Below are positions 10,553 to 22,200 of a DNA stretch of 64,000 nt, one piece after another (positions within the stretch are counted from its first letter, which is position 1; each line of letters starts with the position of its first letter). The stretch lies in contig CAJNDS010002318.1 in NCBI GenBank assembly GCA_905221605.1, forward strand, positions 62,001-126,000. The letters run 5' to 3'. A model generated the notes under the pieces. It worked only from the letters and a program-made list of their open reading frames with translations. It was not told the DNA's origin and made no database searches. Made by a program: the position numbers and the translations under genes. The DNA comes from Symbiodinium natans (lineage: Eukaryota; Sar; Dinophyceae; Suessiales; Symbiodiniaceae).

Positions 10553-11902
10553 AGCAAAACGGACAGACAGACCAACAGGCAGGCCAGGCAAAGAGAGTGA
10601 CAGCATGATTGTGCCTAGATTTCCTGACAAGGCGTGGCGGAAGGGCATGGAAGCCGGAGACCAACACAGAGAAGGCTGGAGACGGCAGGACCTGGCAGGC
10701 GCTACATGTATCATTCCAAACACTGGACATAACAATGCTAGTAACCCGTAAATAACTCATGATGAGAAAGGGTGCAAATGATATCACACCAGCCTCTGGA
10801 TAGCTTCTCTTCATACGAAGACAGGCTGACCTCCGGCTACATCTCATCAGCCACGGGGAAGCAGACACGAGGCTAAGGCCCTAAGGCGGGAGCAATCTCC
10901 TCATCCAGGGATGAACTCTTGGAGAAAGCAAAGCAATCATCACCTCAGCACCAAGGAACTAAGAACAAAAACAGCATCAAAGGACGCAGTTGGGCCCGGA
11001 CCTGGCAGGTCACCTGAAAAGCCGTCTCCAACGTTTCGAAGGGGCGCTTCAGGCGACAGCTCCTTGAGCTGTACATCAGAAAAGCTCTGGGAATATCCAC
11101 GTGAGTATCACGAGATTCTGAACGCAAAGATCTGCGGCCCGCGCTTCTTGGAAGCTTGAGCCTCGAAGTTATGGGCTCGTCGGTATCTTTGGAGGAGCCT
11201 GTCATGGCACAGCATGGCATAGCTACCGCCACGCAAGATCTTTTGTCATTGTTCTGCTCGCGCCTCTGGGCTTCTGTGGCCCACTCCTCTGGTTCTTCGG
11301 GAGTGCGATAGCCAAGGTCATCTGAGAGAATTTCCTGGCGGGCAGAGGCAAGCGGAAATGGTGGCGAGACATCACCGTTTTCCCACCTCAGAGGCCATGC
11401 TCCGACAAAGTTTGGAAAGGCTGTTGATTAAAAAAACTCTCGATAATCTTTTGTGTGTGATGACTTTGCTCTGTCCAGTCTGCGTGTATCAACATTCACT
11501 GCGCGTGAGTCTGGAGCAGGTTGCAGGTTGGCGTGAATGCTTGTTGTCCATGGAGCATGACGCATTTGCTGCCTGTCGCAGCAAAAATCCGAAGCGAAAT
11601 GAAGAATATGAGCAGCATACGCCGCGGCAGCCCGTCCCACCAAGCCAGATCGTCGCAACTCCTAGTTTTTGCTTTTCGATCTCGAACCGATACTTCTCCT
11701 GAGGCGGTGGTAACAAAATGCGTCTAGGGCCTAGGGTAGGTCGTGCATGGACAGGCCATGACTGCAGCTCACAGCTACCAGCTTCGTATTGCAGAAAGGC
11801 TTCGTGCAGCCAGCTCTCCCGCACAAGCTTCACAGGACAACCCCCACAAATGTTTGATCACATATTGCGCTTCTATGAATCAAAGCACATGAATCGCACG
11901 TT

Positions 11903-12030
11903 CACCCTGCACCCTAAACCGCGCACTGCGCAACACCCTAAATCCAGAATCCTAAAGCCTCACCCTTAAACCGCACACGACAATCCAAACCTCAAACCCC
12001 ACAACATGCATCTGAAACCTCAAACCCCCG
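11903..12030. repeat. Degenerate interstitial telomere-like repeat
   Basis: A string of words such as CCCTAAACC, CCCTAAATCC, CCTAAAGCC and CAAACCTCAAACCCC, diverged from CCCTAAA. It fits the much cleaner arrays further right in the window. Confidence 0.6.
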
Positions 12031-12399
12031 AACTTACACACAAAACTCTGCGGGACCTCAGGCCGATTTGCCTGACACCGTGCCTTGTGCCTGTTGTCGG
12101 CAAGGCGGCGAAATAAGTTTCGAGGAAAACGAAACAAGCATCCCCCCTGAATACCAAGCTGACAAGTGTGGACCCCGACCTGGAATTCAGGGCCTTCACT
12201 ACACCCAAACTGCTCAGGCGACAGCCAAGTTCGATACACAACTTACCTTTCACGCCCTGCCACGTTTACTCCTGCAGGTGCCATGAAGCTAAAATGATTT
12301 CGGGTGCACGGACAACAAAGTCAGCCTCAGCATGGGGAATACGGAACGGGAGGTGAGCATAGTGAGAGGGTTACTGCAAGGGACGCCTTTGTCATCATC

Positions 12400-13340
12400 G
12401 TTCGGGCATGGTGCTCTGGCATGCTCTGGCCAATGGATGCACTATCATGACGCTATCATCGTTCTGGCCAATGGACGTACTGGTAGCATGGACTGGCTGC
12501 ATGGACGTCAACATCGTTAAGGCACGGGTAGCATGGACGTTATCACGGTGTGGGCATCGTGGCTGCGCCTGACTGGGTGAGCGCCTGAGGCCATAGTGGC
12601 CATAGTGGCCTTTGCTACATCCCCAGTTTTGCCACCTGCATTTGATTCTGTGCTTCTTGAGCACCGTTGAAGGAAAGTGCAGGCAGACAAGGCGTTCAAT
12701 GTAAACTGCGCTGCTCGTGCAATCGTGCATGCCGTGGGTTTGATGTTGCTGTTATCGTCCTGAACAGGCACCCTTAGGACCCTTAAGAGGTGAGAAAGCC
12801 GGCATTGCAAAACGAGGTAAGTTCAAACACTCACCCGTTGGCCTTGGCCTTGCCTAGGAATCGCAATGCAAAATGATGTCTCTGCACCTTCCGGCCGAGT
12901 TCACAATCAGGCAGATCCGTGTTGGAGCTCGAGCTGCTACGTAATGAGAACCTCCAGTTGAGGCGCAAACGGGAAGATCAGCAGTTGCTAAAACACGCAA
13001 AGCCGATTTGCGTGTGGGACATATGAAAGAAGCTCGAGTCTGTGACTCGGACGGGCCAGCGACCTTTTAGGCAGGGTGTTAAGACCTGTAAACTGAACCG
13101 ACTCTTGAGAGCCCAACACATCCATTGGCCAGAGCACCATGCCAGAACGACGAGAACGTCCATGATGATGGCATCCATATGATCGGTGCATCCATTGGCC
13201 AGAACACCCGGACATCAATTGCAGAGCACCGTGCCTGCACGATGATAACTTTCCATGCTACCCATGCCCAGATGATGATGACGTCCATGCTACCAGTGCA
13301 TCCATTGCCCAGACCAGCATGCTCGAACGATAGCAGCTTC
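12400..13340. repeat. Long imperfect inverted repeat (foldback-like)
   Basis: About 12405-12545 holds several degenerate copies of a module with TCTGGCCAATGGATGCAC and GGTAGCATGGACGT words. About 13115-13335 holds the reverse complements (GTGCATCCATTGGCCAGA, ACGTCCATGCTACC), again several times. The spacer of about 570 bases has no recognisable gene. Each arm looks internally tandem, with modules of about 45-70 bases. Confidence 0.6.
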
Positions 13341-13481
13341 ATCGGGTAACCCAGTCGCAGACAAAAAGTGTAGGCAGCGGTGGCAGCAGCCAGCAGCTCG
13401 TGTACACGGATCGCGAACGAACCCTTGCGACCCTGGAGCGTTTCCGTCTGGAACAGTCAACAAACGCCTATTGCAGAATAT

Positions 13482-13513
13482 AGGAGGAGGAGGAGGAGGA
13501 GGAGGAGGAGGAC
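13482..13513. repeat. GGA trinucleotide repeat
   Basis: About ten perfect GGA units. Confidence 0.95.
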
Positions 13514-13819
13514 GGCACGCGGCAGTAACCGCTGCCTTACAACCACGTCCCCCCCCCGTATCTCAGGAGAGCTCCGTAAGCGTCATAGCTCGCCTCCACG
13601 AGGGGTTCAAGTGGAGGACTAAACTAGACTATGCATCCAAGTGGCCAGGAAAGGGATGAGAGGGGCAAGGAGGGCAAGAAGCGGAGAAGGGACTGAGAGG
13701 AGGCAAGGGAAAGGAAGAGGCCGAAGCCTGGGGGTGAATGCGGGAGCCCTGACAGGGAGGGAGACGACAAGGGGCCGGCGAGGAAAAAACACAAGCGAAG
13801 GCCAAGGGTGGACCAGAAA

Positions 13820-13855
13820 CAACCCCCCCCACGAAGCGCCAGGGAGGGGGGGTTG
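13820..13855. repeat. C7/G7 hairpin repeat, copy 1
   Basis: CAACCCCCCC, a loop containing CGAAGCGCCAGGGA, then GGGGGGGTTG. Shares arms and loop core with copies at 19845 and 20241. It lies just beyond the 3' end of the endonuclease-RT ORF in the minus orientation. Confidence 0.85.
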
Positions 13856-13867
13856 AGAAAAGGGAAA

Positions 13868-13995
13868 AAAAAGGAGGAAGCAGACGCCCGCACAACCAAA
13901 CCCACCCCAACACCCACACCCACCCACACCCCCGCCCAAGCCCGCGCCCGAAGCACCCACGCACCCACGCACCCACGCACCCACGGCACGCACCC
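13868..13995. repeat. CACCCA/CGCACCCA microsatellite
   Basis: Imperfect tandem CACCCA and GCACCCAC words. The Val/Gly/Trp-rich or Pro/Thr-rich frames translated here are artefacts. Confidence 0.85.
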
Positions 13996-14043
13996 ACGCA
14001 CAGAGCATAAGAGGCACGGCGTGCAGCGCACAGGAGCTCTATT

Positions 14044-17000
14044 TCACGCGGCACGCAAAGGAACGAGGTGAGGGTCTATGTACACTGCCAAACCTTCTGC
14101 CTGTAGAGCCTGCGAGGCGCGACGCAGGAGCGTCGAGCAGCACGTGGCCTCAGCGGCCGGGAACTGCGAGCAGAAGAGAGAGAGAAGCTGCTCCATGTCG
14201 GAGCCACCGGAGTGGCGGATGTTGGTGAGGAGCCACCGGCGGACTCGGCGGAGTCCGGGCAGGGGCAAGGGTCCCTGCTGAGAGCCGGCACCTGGGCAGC
14301 ACTGTGACGCCGCCAGGCGGAGGTGCGCGTGGAGAGGCTCGGAGAGAGGGATGGGGCGCCTGCGCCAGCGCGGGTTGGAGGCCAGCTGCTTAACCCAGTC
14401 CCACCAGCAGTCAGGGCACAGCGTGGGGACGCCTGCCAAGGAGATCTTCGGAGGCAAGGGAGTGGCGATCAAGTGGAGTGCCACGCTTGCCGAGGAGTTT
14501 GTCAACCTGATCGCTCCGAGAGCGCGGCAGAGTGAAGTCACGCATACCCCCTTCCCAAATATCCCAGCTGGTAGCCCCGTTTTCGAGGATCCCCGAGGCA
14601 CGGAGGGGGGGGGAAGCCTCATCCCAGTCGGAAGCGTAGGCAGAGAATTTGGGCCAAGCAAAGCCAACGCCGGAAGCGCGGCTGCCTAGGGAGAGGGAGC
14701 GGAGGACGGCGGGTAAATCAGCGACACCACTCCCATAATGTTCGATGTCATCCACATAACCAGCCGCCACAACCCGCCGACCAGTGCTGGTGACGTAAGC
14801 AGCGCCGTCCGAGGAACGGAGGCGCAAGATGGGGTCTTGGGCAGCACGAGACAGCTCCGGGGAGGAAACGGAGCCCTGTGGGACGCCACGCGTGACGCTG
14901 ATAGGGCTGGAGAGGCCTGCCCGGGTGTCGAGCAGGACCTGGGAGTGTGCGAAAAGAGATTGGTGCAGGCGACGGACACTATCGGGGAAGCCGCGTGCTT
15001 GCTGAAGGGCGTCCACCTGAGGAAGCTGGAGAGTGTTGAAGAATTTCTCATAGTCAGCGGGGACGCGCAGAAGCGGCCTGCGGTGGCGCAAAGCATCCTC
15101 GCAGACCAAGCAGTCAAGGTACAGGACCTGCACCGCGGCGGGGACGCCTTTAGCGTACGCCCTGTTAAGGTGGCTGAAGGGGTGGTCGAGGCAGCAGCCA
15201 AGGCGGGCGTTGGATAGGCGCGCGGCCACTGGGGCTTCAATGGACTTGAGGCCTTCCTCGAGCATAGAGAGGGGACGCCAGCCACCAGCGGGCTTGGCCA
15301 GGTGGACTTGAACAGCCACTTGCAGCGATGGGGCCACGATGCTCGTTAAACGCTGTAGGTCAATGGCCGCCCAGTAGAGGTCCTGGAGCCAGGGCGGAAA
15401 GGCCTCAATGTAGCAGACCTTCCAGCCACTGGGGCCAGGGCGGGAGTGACGGAATCTCGCACACAGGGAGAGGCGCTCAGCAGTGGAGGTGGGTGACACA
15501 GCCGACATGTCGGGGGGTGAGAACTCTCTGATCACCATGACGGCGTCCGCGGGTGGCCAGCGGAAGTGGTCCAAGGTGATCTCCGACGCAGGCTTGCCAC
15601 AAAAGCTCAGAAGCACAAACAAGGGGCCAGGGCAGGGCATAGGCCGCGCAGCGAACCAGTTACCGCCACGTAGAGACAACACCCAATCTGCGACACGCAA
15701 GGAGGCCGGAGACAGACACCGTACGTCAGCCGCGCAGACAGGCACCAGGCGCCAAGGGCCTGGTTGAAGCATTGCCTGCCCCACGAGAGCGAGCGGGGAG
15801 CCTGCGGCGGCATGAGCCAAGACCTCAAAGTTCAGTGTGCCGCTCCCCCAGACGGAGGAGTTCCAAGCGGCGGGCACGGGCGGTGGAGCATTGCCGGTTG
15901 GTGGTAGCAGCCTGACGGCGCTCCGCCTCGCGTATCCAGGTCTGGACCAAGGCCAAGCAGGCTGAGGGGGCCAGGGAGGAAGGCAAGCTGTCCCAGGACA
16001 CAGGTACAATCGGAGGAACGACTGAAGAAGACGCGCCCGGCACGGTCAGCACATCTGCCGCGACTTCAGCCGGAAAGCCGAGGTGACCAGCCCACTCCAG
16101 AGGCGAGTCAGAAAAGGAGTCCCAACGAGGAAGGGCGGGTGTATGGACACCAGAGCTGTGGAGGTGGCGCTCCATGTCCGACGCTTTGGACCAAAGTGCC
16201 GACACGTCTGTTAGTGGGAAAGAGGAGACGCGGATATGTGTAGTGGAGGGCGTGAGAGAATCGAGTAAGCAGCGCCTGAGACGACGCAGCTCGAGGAGGC
16301 AGGCGTGCCAAGCTGCGGAGGCACGGCCTGCTTGGTGATTGCCCACAGGGAGGGCAGGGGGGAGGCACTCGAGCAAAGACGTGGCTAGCACGTCGAACGC
16401 GGAAGAAAGACGAGCTGAGAGGGACTGCGGAACCAGGATGCTTGGTTGCCCCAACAGACCATCCATGCCCTCGCAGGGTGGAGAGGGCAGCTGGTCCCAC
16501 TCGGCTTGGATGCTGCGGAGTACCGCCTCAACATGGCGGAAGGTGGCCGTCTTAGCCGAGGAGGAAGCTGCAAGGAAAGATGGCAGATCAGTCTGCAGGC
16601 GACGCACCAGCTGTCTCCAAGGAGGGGGGGCTGCGGGGGTTTCAGGCACCTCGGGGAGAGAGATATCAAGATCAACCACGACCGGCTCATGGTCAACACG
16701 CCTATCCCAGTGCCACAGCACAGAAGAGTTGAGCACAGAAGTGAGGGAGTCGGGGGAAGGTAACCACCACAAGGCGTCAAGGCGACTGGCAGCGCCAGAG
16801 GAGGAGAAGAAGGTAAAGGCACGCAGGGTAGGGTGGCGAGCACGAAAGCAGTCCACGAGACCGTGTGCCAGGAGGTGCGCAGCTACGCACTCGGGTCGAA
16901 AGGTGTAGGAACCTTCCCAGCAGTCGAGGTCACGGGAGCAGAAAGAGTTCAGGTCGCCTCCCACAAGAAGAAGCTGATTACGAGCCTGCGCATGTTGAAT

Positions 17001-17621
17001 GTGTGTGTCAATGAAGTGCTTGGTGGCGGATTCTTCAGCGAGGAGGGCAGCGTTGGCTGAGAAGGAAGGCAGGCAGGCCCCAACAGGGCAGTAGAGGCCA
17101 ACAACACGAACGCACAGGCCGTGGGAGGAGACAAGGGTGCCAGCTAACGCCCGGCCGTGCTGGTCACGTGCAACCTCCGACCACTGACCAGCATAACCCG
17201 ACCGAACCGCAAGGACCACCCCCCTACCCGAATGGGAGTGCGTGGCAGAGTCGTGGCCGTGGCTAACGGCGTGAAAGCCGGCAGCGGACAGCCCGCGACA
17301 AGCTAGAGAGTGCTGGGCTTCTATGGAGAGAGCCGTTTCAGAAAGGATGCCCACGTCAGTGCCCAGGGCGGATAGGCCCTGCCCCTGCCAGAGTCCCCAC
17401 TGGAAACGGTCACGGCCGTTGCTACCGCACTGGATGCATGCAAAACGGGTGACCTTAGAGCCCTTCCAGCTGACGTCGTCCCCGATACAGCGGGCAGACA
17501 AGTCAGGCAAGGGGACATGGACGCCAACCACAGTGTTGGCGCGGTCCACAGGGACTGGAGGAAGCGCTTCCTCACCGGAGCAGGAGGAATCAGAGTCGCC
17601 GAAGTCGTCAAGGAAATCCAT
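14044..17621 (-). pseudogene. LINE ORF2: AP-endonuclease plus reverse transcriptase, frame-broken
   Basis: It starts at ATG 17621 (MDFLDDFGDSDSSC). The frame is open to 15825 and encodes an exonuclease-endonuclease-phosphatase fold: LVGGDLNSF (catalytic GDxN), SRLDALWW and the terminal DHEPVVVD. One frame change near 15850 continues into the RT, open to 14411: the D/KFF region in PADYEKFFNTLQL, the TRGVPQGSVSSP motif, and the active site AAGYVDDIEHYG. A second frame change near 14450-14600 would continue to 14044 in a frame with CPDCWWDWVKQL and a Leu/Arg-rich C-terminus, without an obvious RNase H. The endonuclease nicks target DNA and the RT copies RNA at the nick (family knowledge). It is called a pseudogene because of the two frame changes. 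Confidence 0.8.
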
Positions 17622-17814
17622 GGGTGAGGCGCGCAAGGAGAACCGAGAAACTAAAAGAGAATGGAAAAAAAACCAAAAAAAAAAAAAGGAACAACCAGAA
17701 CCCAGCAACGCGACCAACAACCACAACAAACTGCGCAAAGTGAAGGCGGCCTACACACTTGAGCCAGAAGGGCGGCGCAACGGAAGTGGGCGAGAAGGCA
17801 GCGAAGAAGAAGGA

Positions 17815-17997
17815 GAAGGAGGGGAGAGGGGAGGGAGGGATGCAGTACGGGGTGGGAGGGGAGAGAGGGAGGGGAGAGAGGGAGGGGAGGGAGGGGAGGG
17901 AGGGGAGGGAGGGGAGGGGGAGGAGAGAGAGGGGAGGGAGGGGAGGGAGGGGGGGGGGGGAGAGAGGGAGGGGAGAGAGGAAGAGAGGGAAGAGAGG
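17815..17997. repeat. GGGAGGGA polypurine tract
   Basis: Almost pure G/A on the plus strand with repeated GGGAGGGAGGGG, therefore polypyrimidine on the element's sense strand. It has strong quadruplex or triplex potential and separates ORF1 and ORF2 of the LINE-like element. Confidence 0.9.
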
Positions 17998-18172
17998 ATG
18001 GGACAGGCGCCACCAATCTACTGACAACCCACACAAAGGAGCAGCGCGAAGCTTTTTTGCAATGACTGTCGGTTGGCAGAAGCAGAATTGTGGCAACCCG
18101 CGGCGCGGGAAGTGGTGGAGAGAAGAAAAACCAGGGCACCCTCAAGCGTGGTCTGTGCTGGAAGTGCTGCAC

Positions 18173-19467
18173 TCAAGGGGCCACCTGGATGTTGCACTCG
18201 GGACAGCGTCCGCGCGAGTCGGGAGTAGAGAACCAACGACCCAAACAGTCATCGTGAAAGGAGTGCGTACACTTCAAGCGCATGAGGGATTCCCCAGCCA
18301 GAAAGGTCTGAAGGCAGCAAACGCACTGTCGGGCCTCGTCAGAGGCCGTGGCTGTGTAGGCGAGGGCAGAGGTGCATTGCCAACCAGGGCGTCCCGAGGC
18401 ATGGTCCGGCATATCAGCTTCTGTCGAACCTGGGCGGCGGCGGTAGACTGTCACAGGGGGTGGAGCAGGCCGCCGGGCGGAAGCTGGTCGTTCCGAAGTG
18501 GCGCCTGGCGTGTCCTGAACAGGTACCGGGCCTCCAGGCTTGGCGGCCGCAGTGACTTTGAGAACCCCGACAGCAGTAGGGAGCACAACGCGGCCTTTAC
18601 GGTCCAGGCGGGCTGTCGCCCTCAGCTCCGTGAGGATGCGCTCGGCTGTCTGCGGGTTGGCAAATGAGAGATGTGAGAGGAAGAACGAGGGCGACGAGCG
18701 CAGGCGCCTCGTAACAGGAGTCAGCTGCAAACCAGGGTCAAGACCTGCCAGAGTGGGCGACATGTCGGACACAGTAGCAAACACTGCCGCCAGTTGCGGC
18801 GCCGACGGGCTATAGGGCAGGCCCATGATATAGAGGCCAGCAGGGAGGGCCATGTTTGGGGCCAGCACGAGCGGCGTGGTCCGCTCAGACGAGGCACCGC
18901 CGGCTAGGCGGGCAGCTGTGACAGGCTGCGAAGTAGGTGTTGAGGGGCAAGCAGCGGCGACGACCTGCGTGGGAGGGGATGGGGCCTAGGGGAAGAGCGG
19001 GGCGGAGAACGCGAGCGTGTGCAGCCAGAGTGGAGCGACCCGACAGGAGAACGGGCCGTCCGGTTGGCAGCAGCGCGGCTGGGAGAGTTAGGGGCAAGCG
19101 GGGGGCTTAGGGAATTAGGGACAGAAGATGCAGGAGCCCAGATCGGGCGTGACGCCAAAGTGGGTGGGAGGGCTCGTGACTTAGGGGAAGTGCTGGGTGG
19201 AGAGTGGCATCGAGCGCGGCCAGCGCGCAGTGCGACGGCAGGCCGGCGGGTAGGCCGACACGCAGCAGGGCGAGGGGGTATGAAGGTTGGAGTGCCGGTC
19301 GCAGGTGAGCCCTCCGGCGGGGGTGGCGTCTGGCAGGCCACAGAGGTGCTGATGGGCTGGGGTGCAGGCTGGCAGACCGCCGGGAGCAGGTTGTCCAGGG
19401 AGCGTTCAGCAAGAAGCAGACCCAGTCGCATCGCACGGTCAGCGTTGTCGCGAAGCTGGGAATCCAT
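18173..19467 (-). pseudogene. LINE ORF1 candidate: Pro/Ser-rich, RRM-like middle, C-terminal RING-H2 finger; frame-broken
   Basis: ATG 19467 begins MDSQLRDNADRAMRLG. A Pro/Arg/Ser-rich segment is open to 18904, and one frame change near 18880-18920 leads into the frame ending at 18173. The middle part (LYIMGLPYSPSAPQLAAVF, later FFLSHLSFANPQTAERIL) looks like the two RNP strands of an RNA-recognition motif, which is known in LINE ORF1 proteins. The last 50 residues form a RING-H2 pattern: CVCC, 17 residues, C-T-H-SFH-DDC, then CPEC. RING-H2 fingers usually recruit E2 ubiquitin-conjugating enzymes. Position and orientation upstream of ORF2 suggest ORF1, but a captured host gene is also possible. 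Confidence 0.6.
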
Positions 19468-19605
19468 GGCAGCGGGCCTTTTACAGGGGTGCTGAGCCAG
19501 AACTGCGGGGACAAAAACCATCAAAGCCGAGAGGAGAACAGCGCAGAACAACTGCAGACCAGGGCCAGAGGCCGGGGCGCTCAGAGAAGAGGGAAGAAAG
19601 AACCA

Positions 19606-19760
19606 AAAAAAAAAAAAAAAGAAACAAAAGGACACCCACACGCACACAGCCAAGCGACCACGCAACCACGCAACCACGCAACCACGCAAACACACAAAAA
19701 AACACAACCAACCAACCACCCAACAACCCAACCACACAACCACACAACCACACAAACGCC
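19606..19760. repeat. A-run plus ACCACGCA/ACAACCAC microsatellite
   Basis: A homopolymer A tract followed by imperfect tandem AACCACGC and ACCCAACCAC words. Confidence 0.85.
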
Positions 19761-19844
19761 CACCGAAGCGACGGGGAAGGCGAGGCGAGGCGGGGGAGAG
19801 GAGGATGCGAGCGCGCAGATACGGGAGGACGGGATGAGGCAGTG

Positions 19845-19882
19845 ACAACCCCCCCCGCGAAGCGCAAGGCAGGGGGGGTTGT
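19845..19882. repeat. C7/G7 hairpin repeat, copy 2
   Basis: ACAACCCCCCCC, loop GCGAAGCGCAAGGCA, then GGGGGGGTTGT; 11-base arms. It is followed by GGGGCCAAGCC, which is also found after copy 3. Confidence 0.9.
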
Positions 19883-20002
19883 AAATGGGGCCAAGCCGGC
19901 AGGGGGACTGCCCCAATACAGAGCTATCCAGGCAAAAAAAAAAAAATTGCCCTCGTGGGAACACGGCCAGGTGCGACGGCACTGGCCAGACTTAGAGGGG
20001 CC

Positions 20003-20045
20003 GGTGGGGTTGTGATTGGGGCCAAGCCAACCCGGAAGGGTCAGC
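20003..20045. repeat. Half copy of the hairpin repeat (right arm and tail only)
   Basis: GGTGGGGTTGTGATTGGGGC and the following CAAGCCAACCCGGAAGGG are shared with the tail of the copy at 20268. The C-rich left arm is missing. Confidence 0.8.
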
Positions 20046-20240
20046 AAGAGGGGTATCGAGCCCCCTCCCAGAATAGGGGAGAGCAGAAGGGCGAGACACC
20101 GCCCGGTGCGCCGGCAATGGCCAGACTCAGGCCAGCCCGCAAGGGCCTACCGAAGCGAAGGCAAGAAGAAGGCGAAACGGGGAAGAGAAAGGAAGCGATC
20201 GCGCAGGGTCGGGAGGTGCAGGGACGGAAAGAGACCGTTT

Positions 20241-20310
20241 ACAACCCCCCCCGCGGGTGGCTAGGCAGGGGGGGTTGTGATTGGGGCCAAGCCAACCCGG
20301 AAGGGCCAGC
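20241..20310. repeat. C7/G7 hairpin repeat, copy 3, with tail
   Basis: ACAACCCCCCCC, a loop GCGGGTGGCTAGGCA of different sequence, then GGGGGGGTTGT and the tail GATTGGGGCCAAGCCAACCC. The changed loop with kept arms suggests that arm pairing is what is conserved. Confidence 0.9.
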
Positions 20311-20329
20311 AGGAGGCATATCCCCAAAT

Positions 20330-20862
<533 letters not shown>

Positions 20863-20929
20863 TGTGAGTGGAAGCACAACAGAGCCTGGGCGAACTTTTG
20901 AACCGCGAGGCGAGGGCAGAGGCAATGCG

Positions 20930-21858
20930 TCAGCGTGACGAGTGGAGAAGGAAATGTACAAACTTACTGTATTCACAGCAAGCAAAGGCACGACCTTCGA
21001 GGGTGTCCAAGTGTAGGAGGAGCTTGCGTTTAGCTGCAGCCACGTGCGCGGGGTCACCAGCCGAAGGGCGTAGAAGGCGATTACGGGCAAGAGGAAGACC
21101 GAGCTTAACCAGCTTATCCGCATAGATGCACATCCTTGGACGCCTTACCCAGGGAAGGAGGGAACCCCATAATCCAATTGAGGCCACCACGTGCACCGGG
21201 GCCAGTCTCGCAGAATTGCTTGTCCACGGACGCGGGGAAGGTGGGGTACAGGGTGCGAAACAGTTGCCAGAATGCAGACGTGGAGTCGGGGCCGAACTGC
21301 GGATAGCCACCAATGTGCGACAAGATGGCGCGTTTGGCACGCCAGCGCTTGCCAACCTTGAGTTGTGGGCGCTTAAGGCCCAATGGGATGGAATGGATGA
21401 GGGCTTGCTTTGCTTCAGCACGGGTCTTCATCTCAGTGAGGCGACCATGTAAAACACGACCCGCCCGAGTAGAACGATCCACCAGGGAAGCTGGGTGGCC
21501 CCGAAAGGAGCGTAAGAGCCGCGCCAGCTTGTCCCGCGCGGAGAGTTGGGTACCGGAGAGACCCGACGAGGAAAGTAGCTTCGCAAAAGCAGGCGAGCCC
21601 ATAATGCAAAGAAGAAGAAGGTTGTCAAAACCTTCGGCCGGCGCGTCAGACAGGATCTGTTTCGAGGCCACCAACTTCCCGAGCTGACCAACCGGAAGAC
21701 TTGGCCGAGGCGCCCTCAAAGCAAAGGTCCACGTTGAAGGTGGCGAGGTCAACTGGAATGGAGCCTGTGAGGTCCAGGGCGGAGCGGGCCAGGAGCAAGT
21801 GCAGCAACACATCCAACTGCCGTTTCAGCGAGCAGCGGATATGAGGGAAGAGGGCCAT
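20930..21858 (-). pseudogene. Unknown third ORF of the LINE-like element, two frame changes
   Basis: ATG 21858 starts MALFPHIRCSLKRQLDVLLH. A single-base excess near 21685 and another indel near 21125 are needed to read through to the stop at 20930 (ending FVHFLLHSSR). The protein would be about 305 residues, basic and Leu-rich, with segments such as LARLLRSFRGHPASLVDRST and FWQLFRTLYPTFPASVDKQF. No family is recognised. Protein-like composition is kept on both sides of each frame change, which argues for a formerly intact gene. It lies upstream of the RING ORF in the same orientation. Confidence 0.45.
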
Positions 21859-22200
21859 GGCAGCGAGTAGGCAAGGGGAGAAAGGCAGGGAGGTTACAAG
21901 CCTGAAAGACCCGAGACGGCGGCAGGAAGCGACAGGAAGTGTAGGGAACGCAACAAGCAGAACAAAACCCAAAAAAAAAACACACACCAAAAAAAAAAAG
22001 GAGAAAGGAGTGGCACTGTCACCTCCACAGCGCAGCCCCGGACTGGGGAGGGGGTGCTCATCTGGGACAGAACCCATTAGTGCCGCCCCCGGCGTCCCCC
22101 CCACCCAGAAAGTCCAGGCACTGCAGAAGCATATGGAGACCGGGGGTGCAGAATATAGAAAAAAAGCGAAGGCAAGTAGCCGTAAGCCCCGTTCCCGCAA

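Larger units (their letters stand above)
10190..12399. other. No gene recognised; microsatellites and degenerate telomere-like repeats
   Basis: Contains a GA/GAGAGC tract (10385-10490) followed by an AT tract (10508-10550), and a degenerate series of CCCTAAA-like words at about 11903-12030. Frames such as 11358-11702 on the plus strand show no family signature. Confidence 0.5.
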
